From NCBI GenBank assembly GCA_910588545.1, contig CAJUOU010000001.1, positions 426,723-490,722 on the forward strand: 64,000 bases of DNA, read 5' to 3'. This document shows, piece after piece, positions 35,887 to 47,100 of the stretch (position 1 is its first letter; each line of letters begins with the position of its first letter). The translations under genes were made by a program, and so were the position numbers. Below the pieces are notes generated by a model. That model saw nothing but the letters and a program-made list of their open reading frames with translations, was not told the DNA's origin and did not search any database. This stretch comes from an uncultured Christensenellaceae bacterium. Its GTDB lineage: Bacteria > Bacillota > Clostridia > Christensenellales > UBA3700.

Positions 35887-37857
35887 CTATAATATCCTTT
35901 TAAATAATTTGTCAATATCTTTTTTGGTAAATTTAATTATAGTAGGTCTACCATGAGGACATTGAATAGGTTTGTTTTGTTCGATTTTTTCAATCAAGTC
36001 GCGAATTTCCATATCTTTAAGTTTTTGTCCTGCTTTTATTGCCGATTTACAAGCTTTTTTTGCGATTTCACTATGTAAGACATCTTTTAAATCTATATTT
36101 TTTAACGAATTACGCTCTTGTAACAGCTCATTTATAAACTTACTACCATTAAAAGTAGGGAAAATAATCGGAATACTATTAATTTTAAATGTAAAATTGC
36201 CAAACTCCTCTATATCAAAACCGATTTTACGTATATCTTCAAGCAAATTTTCAATTAGAGTACTATCTTTAGCCGAAACTTCGATAACTTGAGGTGTAAG
36301 CAAAGGTTGTGTAGCGATATTTTTTTCTTCTATTTGCATTATCAATTTATCGTAAATAAGCCTTTCGTGAGCTGCGTGCTGGTCAATTAAATAAACTTCA
36401 TTGCCTTTTGCAACAATTAAATAACAATTAAATATCTGGCCGATAATTTGATGCGTTACCGAAAACTCTTCATCGATTTCGTCAAATAAATTGCTTTTAA
36501 CAATAGGCGGTTTTTTATTGAAATTTATTGTACTTGTTGATTCTCCCGCTTTGAATATTGACGAATTATTTGGAAATTCAAATTTTTTATCTGATTTAAT
36601 TTGACTGAATTTTTCTAACAAATTATTACTTTTTGGTTGTGAATTTTGTTTTTCAGACTCTTTTTCTTCGGTATTTTCCTTTTCTGCTAATTTAGTAATT
36701 ATTTGTGATAAATCGGGTTTTACCTCTTGTTTTTGGTCTAATTTATAATTATTATTGCTATTTTGTTCTAAATTAGGCATATTTTTAGAACAATTTTGTG
36801 CAATTTCGTCAGCAGCAATTTCATTTTTTATGATTTCATAAGCTTCGTTATTGTTTGAAGAAAATATTTTGCGATTTGAAGATAACGCATTTTGGACAGC
36901 TCTATAAACACTGCTGAAAACGCTGCGACTGTCAGCAAATCGTACATCGGTTTTGCTTGGTGTTACATTTACGTCTAACATATCAAATGGCATTATAATC
37001 TCCAAACAAAACACAGGAAAATTCCTTTTCATCAAAGTATTTCCGTACGCTTCCCTTACTGCGGTGGAAATTGTACTGTTTGAAATTAATCTTCCGTTTA
37101 CAATAGTGGTTTGATAATTCCTGTTAGGTTTGGTTAGTGTAGGAAGTCCAATATATCCTCTTACTTGAATGTTGTATTTTTCGCTTTCCAAATATACCAT
37201 TTCTTTTGTTATGGAAGATGGATAAATAGAATATAAAGCATTTTCAAGTCCTTTTCCGTTTGATTGAAAAATCACTTTGCCATCTGCAACATATTTTATT
37301 GCTATATTAGGATTAGCCAAAATCAATCCTTGAATTATTGAAGTTATCTCGTGCTCTTCGCTTTTAGGCTTTTTCAAAAACTTTTGTCTTGCAGGTGTAT
37401 TAAAAAATATATTGCGCACATCTATCGTTGTGCCAGGATTGCAATCAATATCAACCACTTCCCCGCCTATACCGCCTTTTATCGTATATTGTACGCCTAT
37501 ATTTTCATCGGTTGCTTTTGTTTTGATTTGTACAGTGCTGATAGCTGCTATAGATGGCAATGCCTCGCCCCTAAAACCTAAAGTTGCGATATTTTCCAAA
37601 TCTTCGCTTGTGGAGATTTTGGAAGTTGCGTGAGGTAAAAATGCTTGCTTTATATACTCTTTGCTTATACCATGACCATTATCACTTACAATTACGCTTG
37701 TTATTCCTCCGTCTACAATCTCGACAACAATATTATTGCTGCCTGCATCTATGGAGTTTTCTACAAGTTCTTTGACAATACTTGCAGGATTTTCCACAAC
37801 TTCTCCCGCGGATATTTTATTGTATATTTCACTTGGTAATAAGTTGATTTTTTGCAT
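35887..37857 (-). CDS. mutL: DNA mismatch repair protein MutL (endonuclease type)
   Basis: A 656-residue GHKL ATPase. The N-terminal domain shows NSIDAG, DNGHGI and TLGFRGEALPSI. After a Ser/Glu/Asn-rich linker (about 340-450) the C-terminal domain holds DQHAAHERLIYD, ACKSAIKAGQ and CPHGRP, the metal-dependent nicking endonuclease motifs used in bacteria without MutH. It follows mutS by 19 bases in the transcript, with GGGAGG before the start. Together with MutS it corrects replication errors. Confidence 0.96.
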   Translation of the reverse strand: MQKINLLPSEIYNKISAGEVVENPASIVKELVENSIDAGSNNIVVEIVDGGITSVIVSDNGHGISKEYIKQAFLPHATSKISTSEDLENIATLGFRGEALPSIAAISTVQIKTKATDENIGVQYTIKGGIGGEVVDIDCNPGTTIDVRNIFFNTPARQKFLKKPKSEEHEITSIIQGLILANPNIAIKYVADGKVIFQSNGKGLENALYSIYPSSITKEMVYLESEKYNIQVRGYIGLPTLTKPNRNYQTTIVNGRLISNSTISTAVREAYGNTLMKRNFPVFCLEIIMPFDMLDVNVTPSKTDVRFADSRSVFSSVYRAVQNALSSNRKIFSSNNNEAYEIIKNEIAADEIAQNCSKNMPNLEQNSNNNYKLDQKQEVKPDLSQIITKLAEKENTEEKESEKQNSQPKSNNLLEKFSQIKSDKKFEFPNNSSIFKAGESTSTINFNKKPPIVKSNLFDEIDEEFSVTHQIIGQIFNCYLIVAKGNEVYLIDQHAAHERLIYDKLIMQIEEKNIATQPLLTPQVIEVSAKDSTLIENLLEDIRKIGFDIEEFGNFTFKINSIPIIFPTFNGSKFINELLQERNSLKNIDLKDVLHSEIAKKACKSAIKAGQKLKDMEIRDLIEKIEQNKPIQCPHGRPTIIKFTKKDIDKLFKRIL

Positions 37858-37876
37858 AATTACCTCCCTGCCTATG

Positions 37877-40510
37877 TTACTTATTGATTTTACGCACTTT
37901 TTCTTTCAAATCGGATAATTCTCTTAACGCTTGCATTGGCGTGATATTATCGGTATCTATATTTTTTAAAATATCGATTATTTCGTCGCTTATAGAATTT
38001 TCAAAGAAAGAAAGTTGTTTTATATCGTCTTTTTCAAAAATATTTTTGCTGTCAAGCAAAATTGAATTAGTATCTTTTAAAATTTCGTTTTGTTCCAATT
38101 TTTTTGATATTGTTGTCGCTCTATCAAGTACTGTTTGAGGAATCCCCGCAAGCCTTGCAACCTCTATACCAAAGCTTTTGTTTGCACCGCCACGTGTTAT
38201 TTTATGAGTAAAAATAACTTGTCCGTCAATTTCCCTTACCATTATTTTGTAGTTTTTAACGCCGTCAAGCATACCCTCTAGCTCGGTAAGTTCGTGATAG
38301 TGTGTACTGAATAATGTTTTTGTTTTAAAGTTATTTGTCACATATTCTATAACTGCCCAAGCGATAGACAAACCATCGCAAGTTGAAGTTCCACGGCCAA
38401 TCTCGTCCAAAATAAGCAGTGATTTATCAGTAGCATTTTTTAAAATAGTTGCAACTTCCGTCATTTCCATCATAAATGTACTTTGTCCAAATACCAAGTC
38501 GTCACTTGCACCGATTCTAGTAAAAATCCTATCGGTTATTTCTATTTCGGCACTTTCCGCAGGGACAAAACAACCGATATGCGCAAGCAATGTTATAATT
38601 GCAACGCTACGCATATAAGTACTTTTACCCGCCATATTAGGACCTGTAATAATCATTGTGCGGTTTTCTTTTTTGTCTATAATAAAATCGTTAGGTACAA
38701 ATTGATTTAAACCGATGATTTTTTCCACCACAGGGTGTCTGCCTTTGATAATGCTAATGCTATCCAAGTCAGTACTTATAATAGGTTTGCAATAGTTGTT
38801 TTCAAGCGAAACTTCCGCAAAGGAAATTAATGTGTCAAGTTGAGCTACTGCGTTTGCGGTAATTTTTAAAGCGGATGTATTTTCCTTGATTACGGCTATT
38901 ATTTCGTCAAATATTTTAAGTTCCAATGCAAGTGCTTTTTCGTCTGCGCCAAGCACCATATCTTCCACTTGCTTTAACTCTTCGGTTATGTATCTTTCTG
39001 CATTAGCCAATGTTTGTTTTCTAACATATCTGTAAGGCACTTTTTCCTTTGAACTATTTGTAACTTCGATATAATAACCAAATACTTTATTGTAACCGAC
39101 TTTTAGGTTTTTAATGCCTGTAGAAGCCTTTTCTTCCGCTTCGATTTTTGCAAGTATTTCACGACCGTTTGCTCTTGCATTTCTAAGATTATCTAAGTCG
39201 ACATTAAAGCCGTCTGCAATAAAATCGCCTTCGCGTAATAAAGTTTTGCAATCGGATTTTATCGCTTTAAGCAAAAGTTCGGAAACATCACGCATTTCGT
39301 CTATATTATTATATATTTTTGTAAGAATTGTGCTGTTTTCCGTTTTTAATGCGGCTTTTATTTGAGGTAAAATTGCCAAACTTTCGCCAAGTGTTCTTAG
39401 TTCCTTTGGATTAACGGATTTATATGCGACTTTACTGACGATTCTTTCGATATCCTTAATTTGTTTCAGTGATTCCACAAGTTCGGTTCTTAGTGGATTG
39501 TTGTTTATCAAACTTTCCACTCCGTCAAGTCGGGCATTTATTTTTTTGCTGTTAATCAATGGTTGGTCCATCCAATTTCTTAACATTCTTGCACCCATAG
39601 AGGTTTTTGTTTTATCGATTACCCACAAAAGCGAGCCATATCTCTTACTGTCTCGAGAGTTTTGTGTTATCTCCAAATTACGCCTAGTAGCAGTGTCTAA
39701 AAACATAAAATTGTTGTTTTTAATCAGTTTTAATCCGTTTATATGACATAATGCTCTTTTTTGAGTGTCACTAATGTATTCCATCAAACTGCCTGCAACC
39801 GAAACTATAGGTTTGTTACCCTCACATTCAAAAATTTGTAATGATTGAGTTTTAAAACTGTCAAGCAATTTTTTATACGCATTGCCGTAGTTGTATGCAC
39901 TGTCAATATAATTATAAGGCTTTGGAAGTCTGCCCATACGTATTGACGGAATTTCGGAAACAATAGGAAAACTTACCGAGTTTGTTATTATTTCGGCAGG
40001 ATTAATAGTTACAAGCATATCTTCTATAAGTACTTTATTGCTAGATAATTCAAAGCAGTTAAACTCGCCTGTTGAAACATCTGCCCAAGCAATAGCGGCG
40101 CAATTATTATCGATATAAATGCTTGCAATATAGTTGTTTTTCTTTTCGTCCAAAATGTTATCTTCTATAACCGTACCAGGTGTGATTACCCTTATAACAT
40201 CTCTGTCAACCATTCCTTTCGTGGTTTTGGGGTCGGATAGTTGTTCACAAATGGCTACTTTTTCGCCCGCTGCGATTAATTTTGCAATATAACTGTCTAC
40301 TGCATGGTAAGGTACGCCACACATAGGGGCACGTTTTTCAAGTCCGCAATCTCTTCCCGTTAAAGTAATATCCAAAATTCCAGATGCTTTTATCGCATCA
40401 TCAAAAAACATTTCGTAAAAATCGCCAAGGCGAAATAAAACTATTGCGTCCTTATAATTTTCCTTTAAATCAAGATAAAAAGACATCATTGGTGAAAGTT
40501 TTTTTGCCAT
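37877..40510 (-). CDS. mutS: DNA mismatch repair protein MutS
   Basis: An 877-residue mismatch recognition ATPase. The N-terminal wedge with the phenylalanine motif GDFYEMF binds mismatches. The C-terminal ATPase has Walker A GPNMAGKSTYMRS, the FMMEMTE loop, DEIGRGTSTCDG and the STHYHELTELE end. Length is normal for MutS1. The ATG overlaps the stop of miaB (TAATG) with GGAGGA in front, so the two are coupled. Confidence 0.97.
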   Translation of the reverse strand: MAKKLSPMMSFYLDLKENYKDAIVLFRLGDFYEMFFDDAIKASGILDITLTGRDCGLEKRAPMCGVPYHAVDSYIAKLIAAGEKVAICEQLSDPKTTKGMVDRDVIRVITPGTVIEDNILDEKKNNYIASIYIDNNCAAIAWADVSTGEFNCFELSSNKVLIEDMLVTINPAEIITNSVSFPIVSEIPSIRMGRLPKPYNYIDSAYNYGNAYKKLLDSFKTQSLQIFECEGNKPIVSVAGSLMEYISDTQKRALCHINGLKLIKNNNFMFLDTATRRNLEITQNSRDSKRYGSLLWVIDKTKTSMGARMLRNWMDQPLINSKKINARLDGVESLINNNPLRTELVESLKQIKDIERIVSKVAYKSVNPKELRTLGESLAILPQIKAALKTENSTILTKIYNNIDEMRDVSELLLKAIKSDCKTLLREGDFIADGFNVDLDNLRNARANGREILAKIEAEEKASTGIKNLKVGYNKVFGYYIEVTNSSKEKVPYRYVRKQTLANAERYITEELKQVEDMVLGADEKALALELKIFDEIIAVIKENTSALKITANAVAQLDTLISFAEVSLENNYCKPIISTDLDSISIIKGRHPVVEKIIGLNQFVPNDFIIDKKENRTMIITGPNMAGKSTYMRSVAIITLLAHIGCFVPAESAEIEITDRIFTRIGASDDLVFGQSTFMMEMTEVATILKNATDKSLLILDEIGRGTSTCDGLSIAWAVIEYVTNNFKTKTLFSTHYHELTELEGMLDGVKNYKIMVREIDGQVIFTHKITRGGANKSFGIEVARLAGIPQTVLDRATTISKKLEQNEILKDTNSILLDSKNIFEKDDIKQLSFFENSISDEIIDILKNIDTDNITPMQALRELSDLKEKVRKINK

Positions 40511-41826
40511 TATTTTTCCTCCGTAATTTCGCCAAACAATGATGCGGATTGTGATTTTGTTATTAAAACATTTTTAAAGCTACCTATAAAAGCTTTATCT
40601 CCCGAAAAAGTAACAAGCCTACCACAATCTGTTCTACCGCAAAGTTTGCCGTCATCTTTGGCATCCTCTACTAATACTCTGTATATTTTGCCTTCGTAAT
40701 TTTTGCTTAACTCTTTGGTTATTTGGTTTTGAGTTTTAATAAGCTTTTGTATTCTTTGAGATTTGATTTCGTAAGGTATTTGTTCCATTAGACTTGCAGG
40801 CGTACCTTTTCGCGGAGAATAAATATAAGTAAAAGCACCGCTGAATTTAACTTGCTTTACAATATCTAAAGTATCCTCAAAATCCCTTTCGCTCTCGCCC
40901 GGAAAACCGACCATTATATCTGTTGTTATGCCGCATAACGGCATTTTTTCTCTTATTTTCTTTACTATTTCAAGATATTTATCTCTTGTATAGTGCCTGT
41001 TCATAGCGGTTAAAATATTGTTACTTCCCGATTGAATAGGCAAATGTATATTTTTGCATAATGTATCGTATTTTGCTATAATATCAATTACTTTCTCGTT
41101 TAAATCTTTTGGATGAGAAGTCATAAATCTTATCCTATGGTCGCCCGGTATTTGTGCAAGTCTTTCAAGCAAACCTGCAAAATCAATACGTTTATCTTCA
41201 AAATCATTGCCGTAGGAATTGACATTTTGTCCAAGCAAAGTAATTTCCTTATATCCTTGATTAATAAGTTCTGTGCATTCTGCAATTATAGACTCGGGTT
41301 TTCGGCTCCTCTCTCGTCCTCTAACGTAAGGTACAATGCAGTAAGTGCAAAAATTGTTACAACCGTACATTATGTTAACCCAAGCATTAGGCATGGATGT
41401 CCTTGTATATTCCACGTCTTCGATAACTTGCGGTTTATCGTCATCTGGGGTAAGAAAAGTCTTTTTATGATTATTTTGCAAATTTAATATCGCATTTTCC
41501 AAATCTTCAAGATTGTTTGCCCCCAAAATAATATCTATGTATGGGTATTTGCTACGCAATTCCTCTGCCTTGCCTTTTTGACTACTCATACAGCCTACTA
41601 TAGCTATAATCAGCTTTGGGTTTGCTCTTTTTATTTTTTTTAATTTTCCTATATGTCCCAAGATTTTTTGCTCGGCAGTGTCTCTTATACAACAAGTGTT
41701 AAAGACGATAATATCAAAATTATCCTCTTTAGTTTCGGTATATCCTAGTTTTTCAAGAGAATGTGCGATTCTTTCCGATTCATGCACATTCATTTGACAG
41801 CCGTAAGTGTTTATTTTATAATGCAT
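40510..41826 (-). CDS. miaB: tRNA-2-methylthio-N6-dimethylallyladenosine synthase
   Basis: A 438-residue radical SAM methylthiotransferase that converts i6A37 to ms2i6A37 in tRNA. The N-terminal UPF0004 domain has the three cluster cysteines (TYGCQMN, FNTCCIRD, VGCMSS). The radical SAM core has CNNFCTYC followed by IVPYVRGRERSR. A C-terminal TRAM domain (IYRVLVEDAK...GRTDCGRLV) binds tRNA. It leads the operon, behind GGAGA and a good promoter. The pairing with miaA gives the whole A37 pathway. Confidence 0.96.
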   Translation of the reverse strand: MHYKINTYGCQMNVHESERIAHSLEKLGYTETKEDNFDIIVFNTCCIRDTAEQKILGHIGKLKKIKRANPKLIIAIVGCMSSQKGKAEELRSKYPYIDIILGANNLEDLENAILNLQNNHKKTFLTPDDDKPQVIEDVEYTRTSMPNAWVNIMYGCNNFCTYCIVPYVRGRERSRKPESIIAECTELINQGYKEITLLGQNVNSYGNDFEDKRIDFAGLLERLAQIPGDHRIRFMTSHPKDLNEKVIDIIAKYDTLCKNIHLPIQSGSNNILTAMNRHYTRDKYLEIVKKIREKMPLCGITTDIMVGFPGESERDFEDTLDIVKQVKFSGAFTYIYSPRKGTPASLMEQIPYEIKSQRIQKLIKTQNQITKELSKNYEGKIYRVLVEDAKDDGKLCGRTDCGRLVTFSGDKAFIGSFKNVLITKSQSASLFGEITEEK

Positions 41827-41871
41827 CTATTTCTCCAACAGTATAAATGAAATTATCAAATTCCAATTTAT

Positions 41872-41900
41872 ATAATACTATAAAACAAATCTTTTTTCAA
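41872..41900 (-). promoter_or_regulatory. promoter of the miaB-mutS-mutL-miaA-ynbB operon
   Basis: On the minus strand TTGAAA (41900-41895) and TATTAT (41877-41872) are 17 bases apart, about 45 bases before miaB. No other promoter of this quality is seen inside the operon. Confidence 0.6.
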
Positions 41901-41961
41901 GCGATTTTTATTATTTATAATAAATAAATAAAATAAACACAAAATATTAAAGAGGTTTATT

Positions 41962-44094
41962 ATGAAAAAAGCATTTAAAATAACTACAGTTGTATTTGCC
42001 GTTATTGTTGGATTAATAATAATTTTAACGATAGCCGGATTATCCTATTTTTTTATTTCGACAAAGGATGTAAAATTGGATTTGGATAAACTTGACGGAA
42101 ATTATAGTAATATTCAAATATACGACAATAAAAATAATCAAATTATGCTTAAAAATAACAATTACTCTGATATTTCCGAAGTTTCTCCGTATATTATCGA
42201 TACATTTGTAAGCGTTGAAGATAAACGCTTTTTCAAACATAACGGAATAGATGTTATGCGAATGATGTCGGCTGCACTTAAAAATATAGGGAGTAAAAGC
42301 TTTAAAGAGGGTGCGTCTACCATAACACAACAACTTATAAAGAATACGCATTTGACTAATGACAAAACCTTTAAACGAAAGCTAAGTGAAATTAAGCTTG
42401 CTTTAAAACTTGAAAAACAACTATCGAAAGAACAAATAATTGAAAAATATCTAAACAATTTGTATTTTGGTAGCGGTATATATGGCGTACATGACGCATG
42501 TTTGGCATTTTTTAATAAATTTCCTAAGGACGTAAATTTGAGTGAGGCAGCAATGCTTGTCGGTGTTGTAAAAAACCCTGCAAAAAATTCTCCTATTACG
42601 AATTTACAAGGTGCTTATGACCGCCAAAAAGTAATTTTTTCCGTTTTAAAAAACAATAATACATTTGACGAAAATACAATCCAAAATGCTCAAAATACTC
42701 AAATTACTCTAAAAAACGGCTTAATTCATAATAAAATGTATAAATCTTTTATAAATAACGCTATTTTTGAGAGTACTTTATTGCTTGGTATGGACGAAAA
42801 AGAAATCGCAAACAGTGGCTTTAAAATAGTGACCTATTTGGATAGCGAATTGCAAAACAAAATGTATAACGAAATTAATAGCTACGATAAAAATTATAAT
42901 TATGTAAGAGCTAGTATAGATAACAGCGTATTAGGAGTTACTTCTTATATTTCAAATTTATCTCAAGTTGACAGCGATATAAAACGTCAGGCTGGGTCTA
43001 TCATGAAACCGTTTAGTGTTTATCTGCCCGCCTATGAAAATAAATTGATAAATAGTTTAACACCTATTTTGGATGAAAAAGTCGATTTTAACGGTTACTC
43101 TCCGTCAAACTACAATAATGTATATCACGGATACGTAAGCGTTAAGGATGCGGTTGCACATTCGTATAATATACCTGCCGTAAAACTTTTAAATGAGTTG
43201 GGTATTGATACAAGCGTTGATTTTTTGTCACGATTTAATATAAACGTAAGCGATAATTCCAAAAACTTGACTCTTGCACTTGGAGCAAATTCCGTTTCGC
43301 CTTTACAAATTGCAGCCTGCTACTCTGCTATCGCAAATGACGGTAATTTTGGAGAATGTAGGTTTGTCAAGCAAATTATTGATAATGAGGGTAAAATAAT
43401 TTATTCCAGAAAAACAAATTTTGCTAAAGTGATTGACAGCGATATAAATTATTTAATACTTGATAATTTAAAAGGTAGCGCGAAATATGGTACAGGTAGT
43501 AAGTTAAAAGATTTTCCTTTTGATATAGCTTGCAAAACAGGTACGGTTGCAACAAGTGACGGCAATAATACCGATAGTTGGTGTTGTGCAATAACTTCAA
43601 AAGATACTTTTATAGCTTGGGATGGAGCTAAAAAGGGTGAATTTTTGGAGAAAAAGCATACAGGTAGCGGTTTTCCTACAATGAGTATAAAAGAATATAT
43701 GAATTTTGCATATCAATCGCCCCCAAACAATTTTGAACGACCTAGCGATATTGTTGATATCAAAATAGATTATGACAAATTGATAAACGAACATCTTGTA
43801 GTAGCTGTCCCCGATAATTTTGAAGGCAATACAATTACATCGATATTCTCAAAAAATAATTTGCCCAAAATGACAACTTACAATGTAGAATTTGATGTAA
43901 AACATTCATTATTTGAAGATATTATCGAATTTAGCGGCGTTAATAATGCAAAATACAATATTTATACCCAAGATAATGAGGAAAAAGTATTGATAAATAG
44001 CGTAATTTGCAACGGAGAAATTGTACGGTTAATTATAAAAAAGGACAATATTTTTAAAAACCATCAATATGTGGTGGAATTTGAGCAAGATTAA
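41962..44094 (+). CDS. class A penicillin-binding protein (PBP1 type)
   Basis: A 710-residue bifunctional peptidoglycan synthase. One membrane helix lies near the start (TTVVFAVIVGLIIILTIAGLS region). The GT51 glycosyltransferase has SVEDKRFFKHNGIDVMRM with Glu86, GASTITQQL and KLALKLEKQLSKEQIIEKYLNNLYFG. The transpeptidase has SIMK (Ser346), SYN and KTGTVA. About 130 extra residues at the end, without a clear PASTA pattern, complete it. The start follows AAAGAGG. It is monocistronic, divergent from miaB and convergent with the glucan synthase gene. Confidence 0.94.
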   Translation: MKKAFKITTVVFAVIVGLIIILTIAGLSYFFISTKDVKLDLDKLDGNYSNIQIYDNKNNQIMLKNNNYSDISEVSPYIIDTFVSVEDKRFFKHNGIDVMRMMSAALKNIGSKSFKEGASTITQQLIKNTHLTNDKTFKRKLSEIKLALKLEKQLSKEQIIEKYLNNLYFGSGIYGVHDACLAFFNKFPKDVNLSEAAMLVGVVKNPAKNSPITNLQGAYDRQKVIFSVLKNNNTFDENTIQNAQNTQITLKNGLIHNKMYKSFINNAIFESTLLLGMDEKEIANSGFKIVTYLDSELQNKMYNEINSYDKNYNYVRASIDNSVLGVTSYISNLSQVDSDIKRQAGSIMKPFSVYLPAYENKLINSLTPILDEKVDFNGYSPSNYNNVYHGYVSVKDAVAHSYNIPAVKLLNELGIDTSVDFLSRFNINVSDNSKNLTLALGANSVSPLQIAACYSAIANDGNFGECRFVKQIIDNEGKIIYSRKTNFAKVIDSDINYLILDNLKGSAKYGTGSKLKDFPFDIACKTGTVATSDGNNTDSWCCAITSKDTFIAWDGAKKGEFLEKKHTGSGFPTMSIKEYMNFAYQSPPNNFERPSDIVDIKIDYDKLINEHLVVAVPDNFEGNTITSIFSKNNLPKMTTYNVEFDVKHSLFEDIIEFSGVNNAKYNIYTQDNEEKVLINSVICNGEIVRLIIKKDNIFKNHQYVVEFEQD

Positions 44095-44100
44095 TAAAAT

Positions 44101-44130
44101 ATATCCCGTCAAATAATCTGACGGGATATT
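44101..44130. terminator. bidirectional terminator
   Basis: An 11-bp perfect stem, ATATCCCGTCA/TGACGGGATAT, lies between the convergent PBP and glucan synthase genes, with A/T-rich flanks on both sides. Confidence 0.88.
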
Positions 44131-44132
44131 TA

Positions 44133-47100
44133 TTATTGTTTTTTAACATTTATGATTATTTCATAGTGTTGGTTATCCGCTAAATCTACAAAATATAAAT
44201 TATCGGTAAAATTTATAGCTTTATTATCTACGATAAAACTGTCATTATCCGAAATAACTATTTTTATATTAGCACTGAAATTATCAAATTTTAGTTGTAC
44301 TTTATAGTCGTTTAGCAATTTATTCGGTTTGATTATCAACTTATTGTTGTTAAAATTAATACCCAAAATATCATTCAGTATAACTTTATACATCCATGAA
44401 CTGCTACCCGAATACCAACTCCAACCACCCTCTCCGGTCATATATACATCGCCGCTTAACACAAATGGTTCGTTTTTGTATTTTAAGCTTGTTTTGGAAA
44501 TATTGATTGGGTTGATTAAGTTTAAAATTTCGATAGCTTTTTCCATATCGTATTTTGCAAGAGCCTTTATAAACCATGCTACCGAATGGGTGTATTGACC
44601 GCCGTTTTCTCGCACTCCCTCAGGATAGTTGGAAATATATCCATAGTACTTTTTGTCATTGAATGGCGGTGCTAACAGTTTGACAAGATTATTGTCCTTA
44701 TCGGCAAGCGTCATTGCAAATACAAGTGATTTTGCTGCTTTTTCTTTATCACATCCGTCACAAATAGCTGCAAAAGCCTGGCTTATCAAATCTATTTTGC
44801 AAGAGTCGCAGTCTTCATTTCCAAGCCATTCGCCGTCCTTAGTAAATGCTCTGTTATACCAATTTCCATTGTATGCTTTATCAATTCCTTTTTTCAACTT
44901 CAAAAGATTTTCGCCGTAAAATTCCTTATCTTCATTTTTAAAATAATCGCTAAATTGATTGATTGCATAATAGCAGAGCATGCTAAGCCATACGCTTTCC
45001 CCTTTTTTGTCGTTACCTATGTTGTTAAGCGCGTCATTCCAATCGCCCTCTCCAATCATAAGCAATTCGTTTTCGCCGTATTTCAAAGCATTTTCAAACG
45101 CTCTTAAGCAATGCATATAAAGTGTTTCTTTTTTACTGCCACGCTCAAAAGATTTGTACAAATCTCGTTGATTTGCAGGTATTTTTTCACTTTTCAAATA
45201 TGGTACAGTGATATCAAGAATATCCTTATCGCCTGTAAATTTGATATATTCGGTTACAACAAAAGGTAAAAATAATTTATCGTCGCTTATTTTTGTCCTT
45301 ACGCCCTCGGCATATCCGTGCCACCAATGCAGCACGTCTCCCTCAATAAACTGCCTTTCCGCAGATAGAAGAATGTGATTTTTTACATATTCCGGATTAG
45401 TATAAAGATAAGCAAGACAGTCTTGTAGTTGGTCTCTAAAACCTATTGCACCACCTACTTGATAATACCCGCATTTACCGCATAACCTTGCAGAATAAGT
45501 TTGATACATAAGCCAATTATTAAACAAACAATCGAGTTCTTTGTTTTCGGTTATTATTTTTATTTTATTCAAATTATCAAAGTTGTCTAAAGTAACCTTA
45601 ATTTTATCTCCGATATTGTCTTTGTTGTAACTTAAAATACTTTCTTTATCTTGTGACAATATAAGGTATATTTGTTTACTTTCGCCCTGCTCGAAATCGG
45701 CGGAAATTTGTGTGTGCAGATTACAATTTTCGTCCAAATAGCTATAAATATCATTGTCCAAAATACGAATATATGCTTTTTGTTTTGATATAACATTTTT
45801 CATTTCGCAAATATTCTCTTTAGTATCGATATAAATATTTCGTTTTTCTCTATTTACGCCCAAAGCAAGTTTTAATGTCAAATCGAATTTTGCAGTTTGT
45901 TGATACTCTCGCAAATTTTTGATATTTAATATATAAACTTTGCTTATTCCGTCGTCTACGACTGTAGACATACAGTTTGTATAAAATCCGTTATAAGACA
46001 TTACAAAATCGATAAAGCCTTGACCATACTTTACAAATCCGCCCTCTGCAAACTTGTTCAGTACCCAACATTTGTTTTCCGAGTATATGGTTAACATTTC
46101 GCTATCGATTTTACTATAAGCCTCGCCACGCCATTCTGTTACTTTATCGTTTCGTGAGTTGCCAAAAAACGTGAAGTTTTCTCCATTATTGCAAGCTACA
46201 AAACCTCCGTATTTACCGCTTATAACATTGCTGAAAGGTTTTTGTGTAGGCTTAGTCAAAATATAGTTTTTACCCTCAAATCCTCCGTAATTATCTTGTA
46301 GGTCAAATTGCGGTATATCCACATGATTGCTGGTTATATCGGTAATTTTTAAGCTTTTTTCAACATTACTGTTTATTATTACTTCGCTGTTTAAAATAAT
46401 AAAAGAGATTTTTCTTGCACAGTCTGCTATTTCGTTATTTTTTTCAAAAATTACTTTAATGTCAAAATATTGCTCTCTTATTACTTTATATATGCCTTCT
46501 AATCTGCTATTGCAAAATACTGTAAATTCGCCTACTAGAGGTTTTAAAATTCGCAAGCATTTTAAGAGTAATTTAAACAAATTGCTATCTAATGTGTTAA
46601 AGTATATCACATTATCATTTGCAGTGATACCGTAAGCTGAAAGTTGATTGATTATCTCTTCATTTTCCTTGTTAATTAAATTATTTTGATTATATTTTCC
46701 GTACTTTAATTTATAAGCAAGTTTGGTCAAAAAATCGTAATTGCTATTACTGTCAAATATCTTTCTTATTGCGGAAAGCGTTGGCAATTTTGCTGAGTAA
46801 ATCAAATTGTAAACAGCTTTTTTATCATGGATTTGAGATAATTTGTTGGTAAGTTCACTATAACTTTCCGCATACATAATAATTTGATAATACTCGAAAT
46901 TGTCTAATTTAGAGGTATCTACATTACCGTTGTATGTGAAAATCGGATAAACAATATCGCCAAATGAATTATCAAATTCTTTTTCGTTGAATACAAATTT
47001 ACCATCTGTTGCATTTACACAATTACTTTTATTGCTCTCTAAAATTACCTTTTCCAAACCAATTATTCGTACTGCAAGGTATTTATTTACATCTGCTTTG